A stretch of 16,900 bases of DNA from assembly GCA_027886925.1 (NCBI GenBank), contig JAPCJN010000018.1:10749-27648 (forward strand). The letters run 5' to 3'. A model generated the notes under the pieces. That model ran no database searches. It worked only from the letters and a program-made list of their open reading frames with translations, and was not told the origin of the DNA. This stretch comes from Nitrososphaerota archaeon. Lineage in GTDB: Archaea; Thermoproteota; Nitrososphaeria; Nitrososphaerales; UBA183. Position numbers and translations under genes: made by a program. Shown in pieces: positions 6,576-13,724 of the stretch (its first letter is position 1; every line of letters starts with the position of its first letter).

Positions 6576-7532
6576 TTGGAAGGTCGCATCATCGGCGTCT
6601 TCGGAACCGACCCCGCCCTCAAAGGAAACTTTCTGAGCTCCGTTGCGAAGAAGAGCGAAGCCGAAGGCGCTATAGTCCTCTACCATAGGGTCGATTCCGG
6701 CCTCGCCTATTCGTTCCTCGACGATGCCCAGTTCCCAGAGAAGATACAGGGACCCTCGAGGATCGCGTCTATCTCGGACTACGCCTACTACCTCCTCCCC
6801 AGGTTCATGAAGATAACTCCCCCCGACGGGGAGCTCGCGGTCCTCCTCGATTCGTGGGGGGCGGACGGCTCTATCCTTTCGATGGACGAAGGGGCCACCA
6901 AAGACGTGACGTCGTTCTTCAAGGGGACGCGGCTCAAAGACTATGCTGTTGAGCAGCGCAACCCAGAGTCTTCCGTGATCGACCTTTCAAGGATTCAAAA
7001 GGGAAAAGGCTCGCCTTCGGGTGCGCTGGTCTATGTCGACAGGGCATTCAGCGTCAAAGGCGTCGGGGTGGTCGTTCTGGGCTTCGTCTTGGGAGGGAAG
7101 GTCTCGGTCCACGACCAGCTGCGTCTCATCCCTAGCGCTGACGGAATGAGGGCCGAGGTGAGGGGCATTCAAGTGAATGACGTCGACCACGATAGCGTTG
7201 AACGGGGGGTGAGGGTGGGCCTCTCGTTGAGGGGTGTCGAATTGAAAGACCTCTCCAAGGTGTCCTGGATGGACGACGGCTCTTTCGCGACCGGCGACTC
7301 GCTCTCGTTCGAGTATCGCCAGAGCGGGTTCTACAAGCAGTCGGTTGAGGGCCGGGACATGCACCTTCAGCTTCCAGGAGAGATGGTGACGTGCAAGCTC
7401 AAGGTGGACGGACCAAACGTTGTCGCCACCCTCCCAGCGCAATCTCCCGTTTGGGAAGGGATGCGAGTTGCCGTGATCGACCTAAATGGGAAGGGCCTTC
7501 GCGTCGCCGGGGGCGGGACTTGCCGCCTTTGA
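6576..7532 (+). CDS. EF-Tu/SelB-like translation factor paralogue with degenerate GTPase domain
   Basis: A 318-residue protein. Residues about 148-222 match EF-Tu domain 2: VDRAFSVKGVGVVVLGFVLGG, then VHDQLRLIP, then EVRGIQVNDVDHDSVERGVRVGLSLRG. Residues about 225-318 look like domain 3, ending RVAGGGTCRL as SelB/EF-1-alpha-like proteins do. The first 145 residues are where the G domain should be, but are short. The P-loop is eroded to GTDPALKGN instead of GxxxxGK(S/T), and no DxxG or NKxD motif is visible, so it probably does not hydrolyse GTP. It may be a regulator or tRNA/ribosome-binding paralogue; the true role is unknown. The start is a TTG downstream of a TATA-like box. MsrA follows closely. 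Confidence 0.75.
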   Translation: MEGRIIGVFGTDPALKGNFLSSVAKKSEAEGAIVLYHRVDSGLAYSFLDDAQFPEKIQGPSRIASISDYAYYLLPRFMKITPPDGELAVLLDSWGADGSILSMDEGATKDVTSFFKGTRLKDYAVEQRNPESSVIDLSRIQKGKGSPSGALVYVDRAFSVKGVGVVVLGFVLGGKVSVHDQLRLIPSADGMRAEVRGIQVNDVDHDSVERGVRVGLSLRGVELKDLSKVSWMDDGSFATGDSLSFEYRQSGFYKQSVEGRDMHLQLPGEMVTCKLKVDGPNVVATLPAQSPVWEGMRVAVIDLNGKGLRVAGGGTCRL

Positions 7533-7541
7533 GACAACAAA

Positions 7542-7549
7542 CATTATAG
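7542..7549 (+). promoter_or_regulatory. TATA-like box of msrA
   Basis: CATTATAG is centred about 30 nt before the TTG at 7576, just after the stop of the preceding gene. It supports the shorter MsrA start. Confidence 0.5.
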
Positions 7550-7575
7550 CGGACCTGGAGCATCGTTCTCCCAAA

Positions 7576-8121
7576 TTGTCTGTAGACCGCGAAGTGATAA
7601 CGCTCGGAGGAGGATGCTTTTGGTGCGTCGAAGCCGTTTTCACCAATCTCCGAGGAGTCGAGCAGGTCGTCTCGGGATACTCTGGGGGGGCGTCCCCCGA
7701 CCCCAGCTACGATGACGTCTGCTCGGGCGCCACTGGGCACGCCGAGGTGGTCCAGGTAACGTTCGACCCAAAGGTCGTCTCTCTGCGCGAGCTCCTGAGG
7801 ATTTTCTTCACGCTCCACGACCCGACCACGAAAGACAGGCAAGGGAACGACGTTGGAACCCAATACCGCTCGATAGTCCTCTATCGCGACGGGGCGCAGA
7901 AGGTCGCTGCAGAAGAGGTCATCAAGGAAATGGAGTCCTCGAAGGTCTGGGACGACGACATCGTCACCGAGCTGAAGCCTTTCGAGGCGTTCTACAAGGC
8001 AGAGGACTATCATCAGGACTACTATAGGAAGCACCCGCTCCAGCCATATTGCCTCGTCGTCATCAGGCCCAAGGTGGCGAAGCTTAGGAAGACCTACCTA
8101 GAGATGCTCAAGACTGCCTGA
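7576..8121 (+). CDS. msrA: Peptide-methionine (S)-S-oxide reductase MsrA
   Basis: A protein of 181 residues from the TTG start. It repairs the S-epimer of methionine sulfoxide in proteins. The catalytic motif GGGCFWC is at residues 11-17, with the reactive Cys at 14. SGYSGG, GHAEVVQVTFDP, FFTLHDPTT and the late EDYHQDYY block also fit MsrA. A longer frame opens at ATG 7486, but it would overlap the previous gene and add 30 unconserved residues. TTG 7576 puts GCFWC at the usual distance from the N-terminus and follows a TATA box by 30 nt. An additional Cys in LQPYCLVV near the C-terminus may be the recycling cysteine (inference). The AK6-like gene begins 31 nt downstream. Confidence 0.93.
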   Translation: MSVDREVITLGGGCFWCVEAVFTNLRGVEQVVSGYSGGASPDPSYDDVCSGATGHAEVVQVTFDPKVVSLRELLRIFFTLHDPTTKDRQGNDVGTQYRSIVLYRDGAQKVAAEEVIKEMESSKVWDDDIVTELKPFEAFYKAEDYHQDYYRKHPLQPYCLVVIRPKVAKLRKTYLEMLKTA

Positions 8122-8152
8122 CCCATCAGGACGCGCGCGGAAGAGGCTGCTG

Positions 8153-8758
8153 GTGGGGATTTGCGGCACTCCTGGGACTGGGAAGAAGACCATCGCCCCG
8201 TTGGTCGCAGAGCTGCTCGGAATTCCGACGCCATTGGCGCTAAACTCTCTCGCCGAGAACGCTGGAAGCGCCAACTCAGGCGAGGGGCTGGGCGACATCG
8301 AGGTAGACCCCAAGGACCTAAGGAAGGAGCTGCTGCGGGTCCTCCCACTCCGGGCGGTGGTCTATGGCCACATGCTGGCAGACGTGCTCCGCCCATCTGA
8401 GGTTGAATTCGTCGCTCTCCTGAGGTGCGAGCCCTCAGTCCTCCGCGAGAGGCTGAGAAAGCGAAACTACGATGCCGGGAAGGTCGCGCAGAACGTGGAG
8501 GCCGAGCTTATCGGCGTCTTAGAAGACCAGTGCGTCACGACATTCGGAGACGACCGCGTGCGCGAGTACGACACGACGGAAGCGTCTCCTCGTCAGATCG
8601 CACGAGCGATGGCGAAGGACGTGAATGCGATGATGTCAAACACGAACAAAAGAAAGGCACCACATCGACCATGGATGGACTGGACGCTCGACTACGACTC
8701 CTCGAGCAAGCTGAGGTCCCTTCTCTCAGGGGCGAGCGCGCCACCTGCCTCAACCTGA
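8153..8758 (+). CDS. Adenylate kinase 6-like (Fap7/hCINAP family) nucleotide kinase
   Basis: A 201-residue P-loop kinase. The Walker A GTPGTGKKT is at residues 5-13. The block VVYGHMLADVLRPSEVEFVALLRC, followed by LRERLRKRNYDAGKVAQNVEAELIGVL, is typical of the AK6/Fap7 group. These proteins have adenylate kinase and ATPase activity and assist late small-subunit rRNA maturation in archaea and eukaryotes. The GTG at 8153 is the first usable start; it leaves the usual short N-terminus before the P-loop. The last 40 residues or so (from MSNTNKRK) extend beyond the family core. The final 67 bp overlap the end of the convergent HerA-like gene. Confidence 0.85.
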   Translation: MGICGTPGTGKKTIAPLVAELLGIPTPLALNSLAENAGSANSGEGLGDIEVDPKDLRKELLRVLPLRAVVYGHMLADVLRPSEVEFVALLRCEPSVLRERLRKRNYDAGKVAQNVEAELIGVLEDQCVTTFGDDRVREYDTTEASPRQIARAMAKDVNAMMSNTNKRKAPHRPWMDWTLDYDSSSKLRSLLSGASAPPAST

Positions 8759-10491
8759 AGAAGGATTGGCTTTTGGAGCCTAGTGAGACTGACCACGGTC
8801 TCCCCAACCCCGAGCGTCGAGATGTAGCTGAGCTGCTCTGGAGTCAGGTTAAGAGAGTCCCGAATCAACCTGAGGTCCTCGGCCCATGCGATCCGATGAA
8901 TTATCCTTACTCCCGAGTTCTTCACGACCTCTGATGCGACCTGGCTGGGGAACTGCGCTACGAAGAGCATCGACTCGCCGAACTTTCTCAGTTCGGAGAT
9001 CATGCGCTCCCCGACGCTTGGGGGGTCTTCGTTGCGCCTGGCGGGTGCGACGTTCCTCGCCTCCTCGACCATCGTGATGTGTTCCATCCTGACCTTGCGT
9101 GCGAGCCTCATCTCGTAGATTAGTTTCATGAGGATGTCCGCGAAGATGCTCCTGGACTGGGTCTCCCTGATGTGCCCGAGCTCAACGCAAAGGACTTTGT
9201 CCAACAGCTCGTCGACGGTGTGGCTCGAGGGAGAGTTGAACGCTCGTCCCACGTTGCCTTGCGTCAAAGGGACCAACCTCCTCAAGAGCGCCACCTTCGT
9301 CTCGTTGTCGTACGCGGATCTGAGAGGGTAGCTCTCGATGGTGCTCACGAGGGATGCCAGTGTAGGCACCTCCTTGTCGGTAGCCTCGGTCAAGCATCGC
9401 TGGAGGGCGTTGCGGAACATGTACGCCTGGGGGTGTGTGAAGTGATAGGTATCCGAGAAGATATCGGTGACCATTTCGATGTGCTCTGCTTGCTCTGTCG
9501 CTGGACCGAGGTCCAAAGGATTGATGGCAAAGTCGTCCTTCCCAGGTGAAAGCACCTGCCCTCCCACCGACTTCACTAGCCCGGCATGCTCATTGTGCCA
9601 ATCTAGGACCATCACAGGGAGTCCCATCGCGGCTACCTGCCTTACTATGACCGCGGCGGTCGTCGACTTGCCAGAGCCAGTCATTCCCATCAGGGAGACG
9701 TGCCTCTTCAGGTCGTCCAGTTGCAGGCTGAACTCGTGGACACTGCTCGTCCTTGTCTTCAGACGACCCAACACTATCCCTTCTCCCCTCTCGCCGGTCT
9801 CCTGTGAGTTCGGGATGTAAAAGTCGGGAGCGATGCTCGCCGAGATGACCTGCGGGCTGTGGCTTTCGAATGACTCTAAAGTGCTCAGGGTCGATGAATC
9901 GGCCACTTGGCGGAGCCGCGGCTCTTCAGGTGTGAGGAGCGACTGGGCAAACCCGACAAGGTCAGCCCTGGTAAGGCGCCTCACCGATGAGTTGGGAAGG
10001 CCGACGGCAAGCGTCGCTGCGAGCGTAGACGCGTTCGCCTCGCAAGACGCCGTCGCCTTCTCGATGTCTTTCGCCTTGCAGTCAACCCACGTGCCGACTA
10101 CTAGGTCGAACTCGAACACCTGATTCTCCTCCGACTCGTCTTGATGAGACGGTTTCACCATCATCGTGTAAAGGAACGGTATCCGAGCCCTGTGAAGGCC
10201 ATCCAGGAGCCCTTTCATCCTCTGGTGCTGAAGCGTTATTCTGACCGCGGCGGAGTAGTCTAGCTTCGAGTCGTCTGCGGAGTCTGACAAGTGCACTCTA
10301 AGCAACGAGAACAGTCTCTGGTTGTTCGACCTCGATGTGGCAAGAAACCTGCCTTCGATGACGGAGATCGAGTCGACCTTGATAGGGATGCCGCCCTTCA
10401 ACTTCCACTTGAACCTTGAGAACAATGTTCCCACGCTCCGGCCGGGGCCGGCGGCAACTTCCTCTTCCACCACCATTGCCTTTCCACTCAC
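8692..10491 (-). CDS. HerA/VirB4-type ATPase (DUF87-like) of the pilus locus
   Basis: A 599-residue P-loop ATPase of the HerA/FtsK superfamily. Walker A GMTGSGKST is at 269-277, followed by the LDWHNEHAG motif (296-304), equivalent to the HerA D-P-H-G-E-Y element. Walker B is HITMVEEARN (471-480). The late block VAQFPSQVASEVVKNSG (511-527), with IIHRI after it, corresponds to the sensor/arginine region of HerA and VirB4. Such hexamers pump DNA or power conjugation-type secretion. Residues 1-250 lack a membrane segment and may contain a HAS-barrel-like region (low certainty). No NurA, Mre11 or Rad50 gene is adjacent, so it is not the usual repair-linked HerA. The GTG start overlaps the pilin stop as GTGA (10488-10491), which strongly suggests cotranslation with the pilus genes. 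The C-terminus overlaps the convergent AK6-like gene. Confidence 0.87.
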   Translation of the reverse strand: MSGKAMVVEEEVAAGPGRSVGTLFSRFKWKLKGGIPIKVDSISVIEGRFLATSRSNNQRLFSLLRVHLSDSADDSKLDYSAAVRITLQHQRMKGLLDGLHRARIPFLYTMMVKPSHQDESEENQVFEFDLVVGTWVDCKAKDIEKATASCEANASTLAATLAVGLPNSSVRRLTRADLVGFAQSLLTPEEPRLRQVADSSTLSTLESFESHSPQVISASIAPDFYIPNSQETGERGEGIVLGRLKTRTSSVHEFSLQLDDLKRHVSLMGMTGSGKSTTAAVIVRQVAAMGLPVMVLDWHNEHAGLVKSVGGQVLSPGKDDFAINPLDLGPATEQAEHIEMVTDIFSDTYHFTHPQAYMFRNALQRCLTEATDKEVPTLASLVSTIESYPLRSAYDNETKVALLRRLVPLTQGNVGRAFNSPSSHTVDELLDKVLCVELGHIRETQSRSIFADILMKLIYEMRLARKVRMEHITMVEEARNVAPARRNEDPPSVGERMISELRKFGESMLFVAQFPSQVASEVVKNSGVRIIHRIAWAEDLRLIRDSLNLTPEQLSYISTLGVGETVVSLTRLQKPILLQVEAGGALAPERRDLSLLEES

Positions 10492-10706
10492 CAGTGGAAG
10501 GCAGAGTTGAAGAGGTCGCCCAAGTTGTTCGATATCGACGTCCAGATATTAGACGTGAAGCTGCCCGCCTGTTTGAGAATCGTGTCGACCCCGCCGACGA
10601 GCAGAGACAACGCGACTAGGGCCACAGATAGGAGCAGAGCTTCCTCGATTAGTTGCGCCGCAACCCTGTTTTTCTTCAGCCTTGGAAAGATCCTTTCGAG
10701 TATCAT
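10488..10706 (-). CDS. Small Flp-like prepilin (class III/type IV signal)
   Basis: A 72-residue protein with the design of a Tad/Flp or archaeal class III prepilin. A basic leader (PRLKKNR, 8-14) is followed by AA|QLIEEALLLSVALVALSL, a hydrophobic helix. If a prepilin peptidase cuts after A17, the mature protein is 55 residues with Gln at +1 and Glu at +5, the position critical for assembly of type IV pilins. The C-terminal part is short, as in Flp pilins. It is the best candidate for the major filament subunit. It has a separate TATA box 25 nt upstream of its ATG inside the operon, as expected for a subunit needed in excess. Its stop overlaps the HerA-like start. No prepilin peptidase gene is in the window. 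Confidence 0.75.
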   Translation of the reverse strand: MILERIFPRLKKNRVAAQLIEEALLLSVALVALSLLVGGVDTILKQAGSFTSNIWTSISNNLGDLFNSAFHW

Positions 10707-10726
10707 CGCTTTGATATGCTGGACGG

Positions 10727-10736
10727 TTATTTAATC
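10727..10736 (-). promoter_or_regulatory. Internal TATA box before the Flp-like pilin
   Basis: Minus-strand GATTAAATAA is centred about 25 nt before ATG 10706, within the 40-bp gap after the TadC-like gene. It is consistent with a leaderless pilin transcript. Confidence 0.6.
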
Positions 10737-10746
10737 TCCCATGGGT

Positions 10747-11400
10747 TCACTGGGTGATTCCGATCGAGGCGAAAGGCCCGAAAAAGTAGACGACCCCAAA
10801 GAATGTCGCCAGGGAGAGGACGACGAAGAGATACGGGCGCCGAGGGGAGAAGAATAGGCCGAGGCAGAGTGCGCTGGGAATCAGGAAGACCGCCCCTTCG
10901 TACGGGCTGAAGGTCGAGGCGGCTTGAGGCGCTCCTCCCAACGTTAGCTGAAAGCTCGAAATCAACGGCGCTAGCGACGAGAGCATGCCTACCACCACGC
11001 CTGCCACGGCGGAGATGACGAACCCCCTGAACTCCATGACACGCCTCTCCATGATGCGCTTCTCTTTGAGGAGCGCCCATCTTTCGAACAAGGAAGTTAG
11101 CTTCTCAGCTCCCCTGCTGGCTTCCGAGGCGCTCATCTTGGCCTGAGCTGCGACGAACCTTAGCAAGTCGCTACTTGCACTCGCCTCCGAAACCAATCCG
11201 GCGAACGCCAGCCCGACTGGGAACCCTAACAAGATCCTGCGCACCGCTTCGCGCTCTGTGCCCTGCCTCGAGCTCGCGAACACGGTCACAAACGAAGCCG
11301 CTATCCCGAGTCCGTGAGAGGATCGCTTGAGGACTGTCCGCAGACGTCTCATCATGTCGAGCTCCTGGGTCTTCGAGGGTCCGATGGAGTCTCTGGCCAT
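10747..11400 (-). CDS. TadC-like (GspF/T2SSF-fold) pilus platform membrane protein
   Basis: A 217-residue protein. A cytoplasmic helical part (about 15-120, rich in R/K/E) precedes hydrophobic segments at about 125-147, 167-183 and 188-206. This arrangement, with an SSHGLGIAASFVTVF segment and position next to a secretion ATPase, fits the GspF/TadC platform family that anchors the pilus in the membrane and couples it to the ATPase. Primary sequence similarity is weak, as is usual for the family. Its ATG directly follows the TAG of the TadB-like gene (TAGATG), so the two are surely one unit. Together the two halves equal the size of a single archaeal FlaJ/TadC-type protein. Confidence 0.68.
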   Translation of the reverse strand: MARDSIGPSKTQELDMMRRLRTVLKRSSHGLGIAASFVTVFASSRQGTEREAVRRILLGFPVGLAFAGLVSEASASSDLLRFVAAQAKMSASEASRGAEKLTSLFERWALLKEKRIMERRVMEFRGFVISAVAGVVVGMLSSLAPLISSFQLTLGGAPQAASTFSPYEGAVFLIPSALCLGLFFSPRRPYLFVVLSLATFFGVVYFFGPFASIGITQ

Positions 11401-12129
11401 CTAAGCACTCCTCCTCTTTTGTTTGGTCCAAACGACTGGGTTGCTCGAAATCGACGAGACGATGTCCAGGACCACAATCTCAAAGACTGCCATAGCTACC
11501 ATCGCAATCGGTCCGGTATTCTTCGTCATTGCCGCGAAGAGCATCAGCATGATTGGGAGGAAGAAGGAGACCGCCATCAGCAAGGGAAGCTTCGTCTCGT
11601 CATCAAGGTTCATCGAGGTCAGCATTCCGTCCAACTCTTCGGGCCCGCTCTCGAGCTTACCCTTGTCTACGCTAACGATAGAGTTCAATACGCTCATGAC
11701 AGATTCCGAGAAGACAAAGGTCTCCACTCGCTTGTCCCTCAGGCCCGCCGCGGAATCGTATCCGGTCAGTATTTTCTTCTTCATGGCTGCGAGGAACGAC
11801 TGCAGCCGAGGCTCTTCGGCCCAGAGAAAGAGGAAAGTCTTGCTGCGCGAAGAGGTCGATCGTAGGTAAATGCTCGAGGAGGCGGCGAAGGCCGGCCCCT
11901 CCAACGTCTGCTGGAACGCGATCCGGCTCACAATCCGCTTCGGCGCGGACGACACGAGGTAGCCCGCGGCAGCCGCGATCAATCCGCCCAAGATAGCTGA
12001 GATGGCGCCCAGCTTCAGCAAGGCACCGACGAGAATGATAAGGGCGAAGAACGATGCGCCGAGAAGCGAAACGAAGAACAGAGTCTTGCCTTGGTCTAGG
12101 CCAACCTGCTCCCACGAGCGCACCCTCAT
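11401..12129 (-). CDS. TadB-like (GspF/T2SSF-fold) pilus platform membrane protein
   Basis: A 242-residue protein with two N-terminal transmembrane segments (about 17-38 and 41-60), a cytoplasmic domain (about 62-180) and two C-terminal segments (about 182-201 and 206-225). This is the TadB/TadC topology. The domain would interact with the TadA-type ATPase to extrude pilin. ATG 12129 overlaps the ATPase stop as ATGA (12126-12129), indicating coupling. The assignment rests on topology and operon position more than on motif conservation. Confidence 0.7.
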   Translation of the reverse strand: MRVRSWEQVGLDQGKTLFFVSLLGASFFALIILVGALLKLGAISAILGGLIAAAAGYLVSSAPKRIVSRIAFQQTLEGPAFAASSSIYLRSTSSRSKTFLFLWAEEPRLQSFLAAMKKKILTGYDSAAGLRDKRVETFVFSESVMSVLNSIVSVDKGKLESGPEELDGMLTSMNLDDETKLPLLMAVSFFLPIMLMLFAAMTKNTGPIAMVAMAVFEIVVLDIVSSISSNPVVWTKQKRRSA

Positions 12130-13643
12130 TCGAGAGTGGCCCTCTCATGGGGGGTGTCGCTGAGATTCTCGATTTGTGCCTCTAGCTTCGAGAGGAACGC
12201 CTCTCGCATTCCTGCCGAGAGGCTGGGCTGGAATTGGTCCCAGGACACAGTCCGGCGCAAGGGGCCTTCGGGGACCCGAGCGTAGAGCCTCCTCAGGGTC
12301 GGCTCTCCGAGCACAGCTCCCGCTTCGCCATCGGAGCCCTCCACCGGACGCCTGTCCGCGACCATGGACACGCTTTGCACCCACCTCCGCGAAGCCAGCT
12401 TGAGCGGCCTTCGCATCTGAATCATGATCCCCAAATCCAGCAAGTTCGCTTTTGAAACGTTGTGCATCTCGATCCACCTCCTCACTGCCTGTTCTGGAGA
12501 AGACGCGTGAAAGGTCTGCAGTCCGCGCACCCCCGCGGAGAGAGCTTGGAAGAACGCCCTGCTGTGCTCTTCCGATTGTATCTCGCCGAGGACAACCAGG
12601 TCTGGCGACCTATGCAAGATTTTCGTGATCTCAGCCGACTTGGTCCTTTGAGCCTCATCTCCTCTCTCGAACGGATCGACCCGAAGCTTCATCTGATGGT
12701 ATCCTCTTTCGAGAAGGTCTTTCGTCTCGACAGCGTCTTCGATGTAGATCCTCCTGAACCTAGGGTCGAGCGCCTCGTCGAGGGCGTTAAGCAGAGTCGT
12801 CTTGCCGGTTCCCGTCTCTCCGACGATCGTCACATTGACCCCCGCTTCGAGCGCGGCGACCAAGAATGCGGCCGCCTCCACCGACAACACGTCCATCCGG
12901 ACGAGGTCCTTCAGCGTCATGACGTTCGAGGTCAGCTTCCTCACGTCCAGAGAGAACCCGCTCACGGCGAGCGGGGCCAGGTCGAGCGAGACCCGCAGCC
13001 TCGTCCCGAAAACGTCGAACTCGTTCTTGAGCGACGGGTTCGCGTAATCGAGGGTGTACCCTTTGAAGGTGTCCATGTGCGTCTCAAGCGCCTTCCTCTC
13101 CCTCTCGGTGAGGAATATCCGAGAGTCGCACCTTCCGTATTTTGCGTGGTCAAGGTAGAGCGGTGAGTTGGGGGAGTCGAGGAAGAATTCCTGGACGTTC
13201 CTATCTCGGGATATCGCGAAGATGGTTGGGAGGCCGACAGCCTCGAAGGCGGCGAGTCGAGAAAGCTCTCGCACGATGCCCAGGTCCTTTATCGTCGACA
13301 GCTCGTAAGCTGCCATCTGGCTAAGGACCTCAATCAGCCGGGTGAACGTAAGAGGGTCGACCTGGTCGGGCGAGAGTGAGTCGCTTATTTTCGCAACGGC
13401 CGCTCTTAGCATCACCATGTTCGCGCCTCCCACTAGGGGAACCACGTCATACAGGTACGTGTTAGCGCCTGATTCGTCAGCCATCCTCCTGATATCGCAC
13501 CGGAACAATCCGTTTGGGTATGACTCGATGAGCTCGGCATCTGAGGCCTGCAGAAGCTCTATGAGAAGCGGACCTCGCGAACTCGGCCCACTTTCTTTCT
13601 TGCTTGCAAATCTAAGGAGCGCCCTTTCGAGATAGCCAATCAT
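12126..13643 (-). CDS. TadA/VirB11/GspE-family secretion ATPase
   Basis: A 505-residue type II/IV secretion ATPase that powers filament assembly. Walker A GETGTGKTT is at 275-283, the Asp box YIEDAVE at 300-306, Walker B LVVLGEI at 349-355 with catalytic E354, and the His box QTFHASS at 376-382 (H379). HRSPDLVVLGEIQSEE replaces the common GE(V/I)RG/RD following Walker B with GEIQS. The N-terminal 220 residues are the variable domain that contacts the platform protein. ATG 13643 follows a TATA box by 26 nt, so the mRNA is likely leaderless. It is the first gene of the minus-strand operon and sits divergent from the pseudopilin-like operon. Confidence 0.93.
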   Translation of the reverse strand: MIGYLERALLRFASKKESGPSSRGPLLIELLQASDAELIESYPNGLFRCDIRRMADESGANTYLYDVVPLVGGANMVMLRAAVAKISDSLSPDQVDPLTFTRLIEVLSQMAAYELSTIKDLGIVRELSRLAAFEAVGLPTIFAISRDRNVQEFFLDSPNSPLYLDHAKYGRCDSRIFLTERERKALETHMDTFKGYTLDYANPSLKNEFDVFGTRLRVSLDLAPLAVSGFSLDVRKLTSNVMTLKDLVRMDVLSVEAAAFLVAALEAGVNVTIVGETGTGKTTLLNALDEALDPRFRRIYIEDAVETKDLLERGYHQMKLRVDPFERGDEAQRTKSAEITKILHRSPDLVVLGEIQSEEHSRAFFQALSAGVRGLQTFHASSPEQAVRRWIEMHNVSKANLLDLGIMIQMRRPLKLASRRWVQSVSMVADRRPVEGSDGEAGAVLGEPTLRRLYARVPEGPLRRTVSWDQFQPSLSAGMREAFLSKLEAQIENLSDTPHERATLE

Positions 13644-13664
13644 CGATTGCTAAAGCGAGATTGG

Positions 13665-13673
13665 TAATAAAAC
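13665..13673 (-). promoter_or_regulatory. TATA box of the TadA-led operon
   Basis: Minus-strand GTTTTATTA is centred 26 nt before ATG 13643. It lies back-to-back with the plus-strand promoter within 81 bp, allowing coordinated control. Confidence 0.62.
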
Positions 13674-13689
13674 ACCAACACGTGGACGC

Positions 13690-13698
13690 TTAAATTAT
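13690..13698 (+). promoter_or_regulatory. TATA box of the pseudopilin-like operon
   Basis: TTAAATTAT is centred about 29 nt before the GTG at 13725, consistent with a leaderless transcript. Confidence 0.62.
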
Positions 13699-13724
13699 CG
13701 GAGAGCATCTTAGGGCGATATCCA

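Noticed and set aside
6471..6686. Minus-strand ORF of 71 codons overlapping the EF-Tu-like gene start
   Set aside because: Half lies antisense to a supported gene, no TATA box or family motif was seen, and the amino-acid composition is not convincing.
7486..7575. Longer MsrA start at ATG 7486
   Set aside because: It overlaps the preceding gene, adds unconserved residues and contains the probable msrA TATA box.
7399..8034. Minus-strand 211-codon ORF opposite MsrA
   Set aside because: It is wholly antisense to the EF-Tu-like end and MsrA, whose catalytic motifs are clear.
12462..13166. Plus-strand 234-codon ORF opposite the TadA-type ATPase
   Set aside because: It is a shadow of the ATPase, whose Walker and His boxes establish the coding strand.
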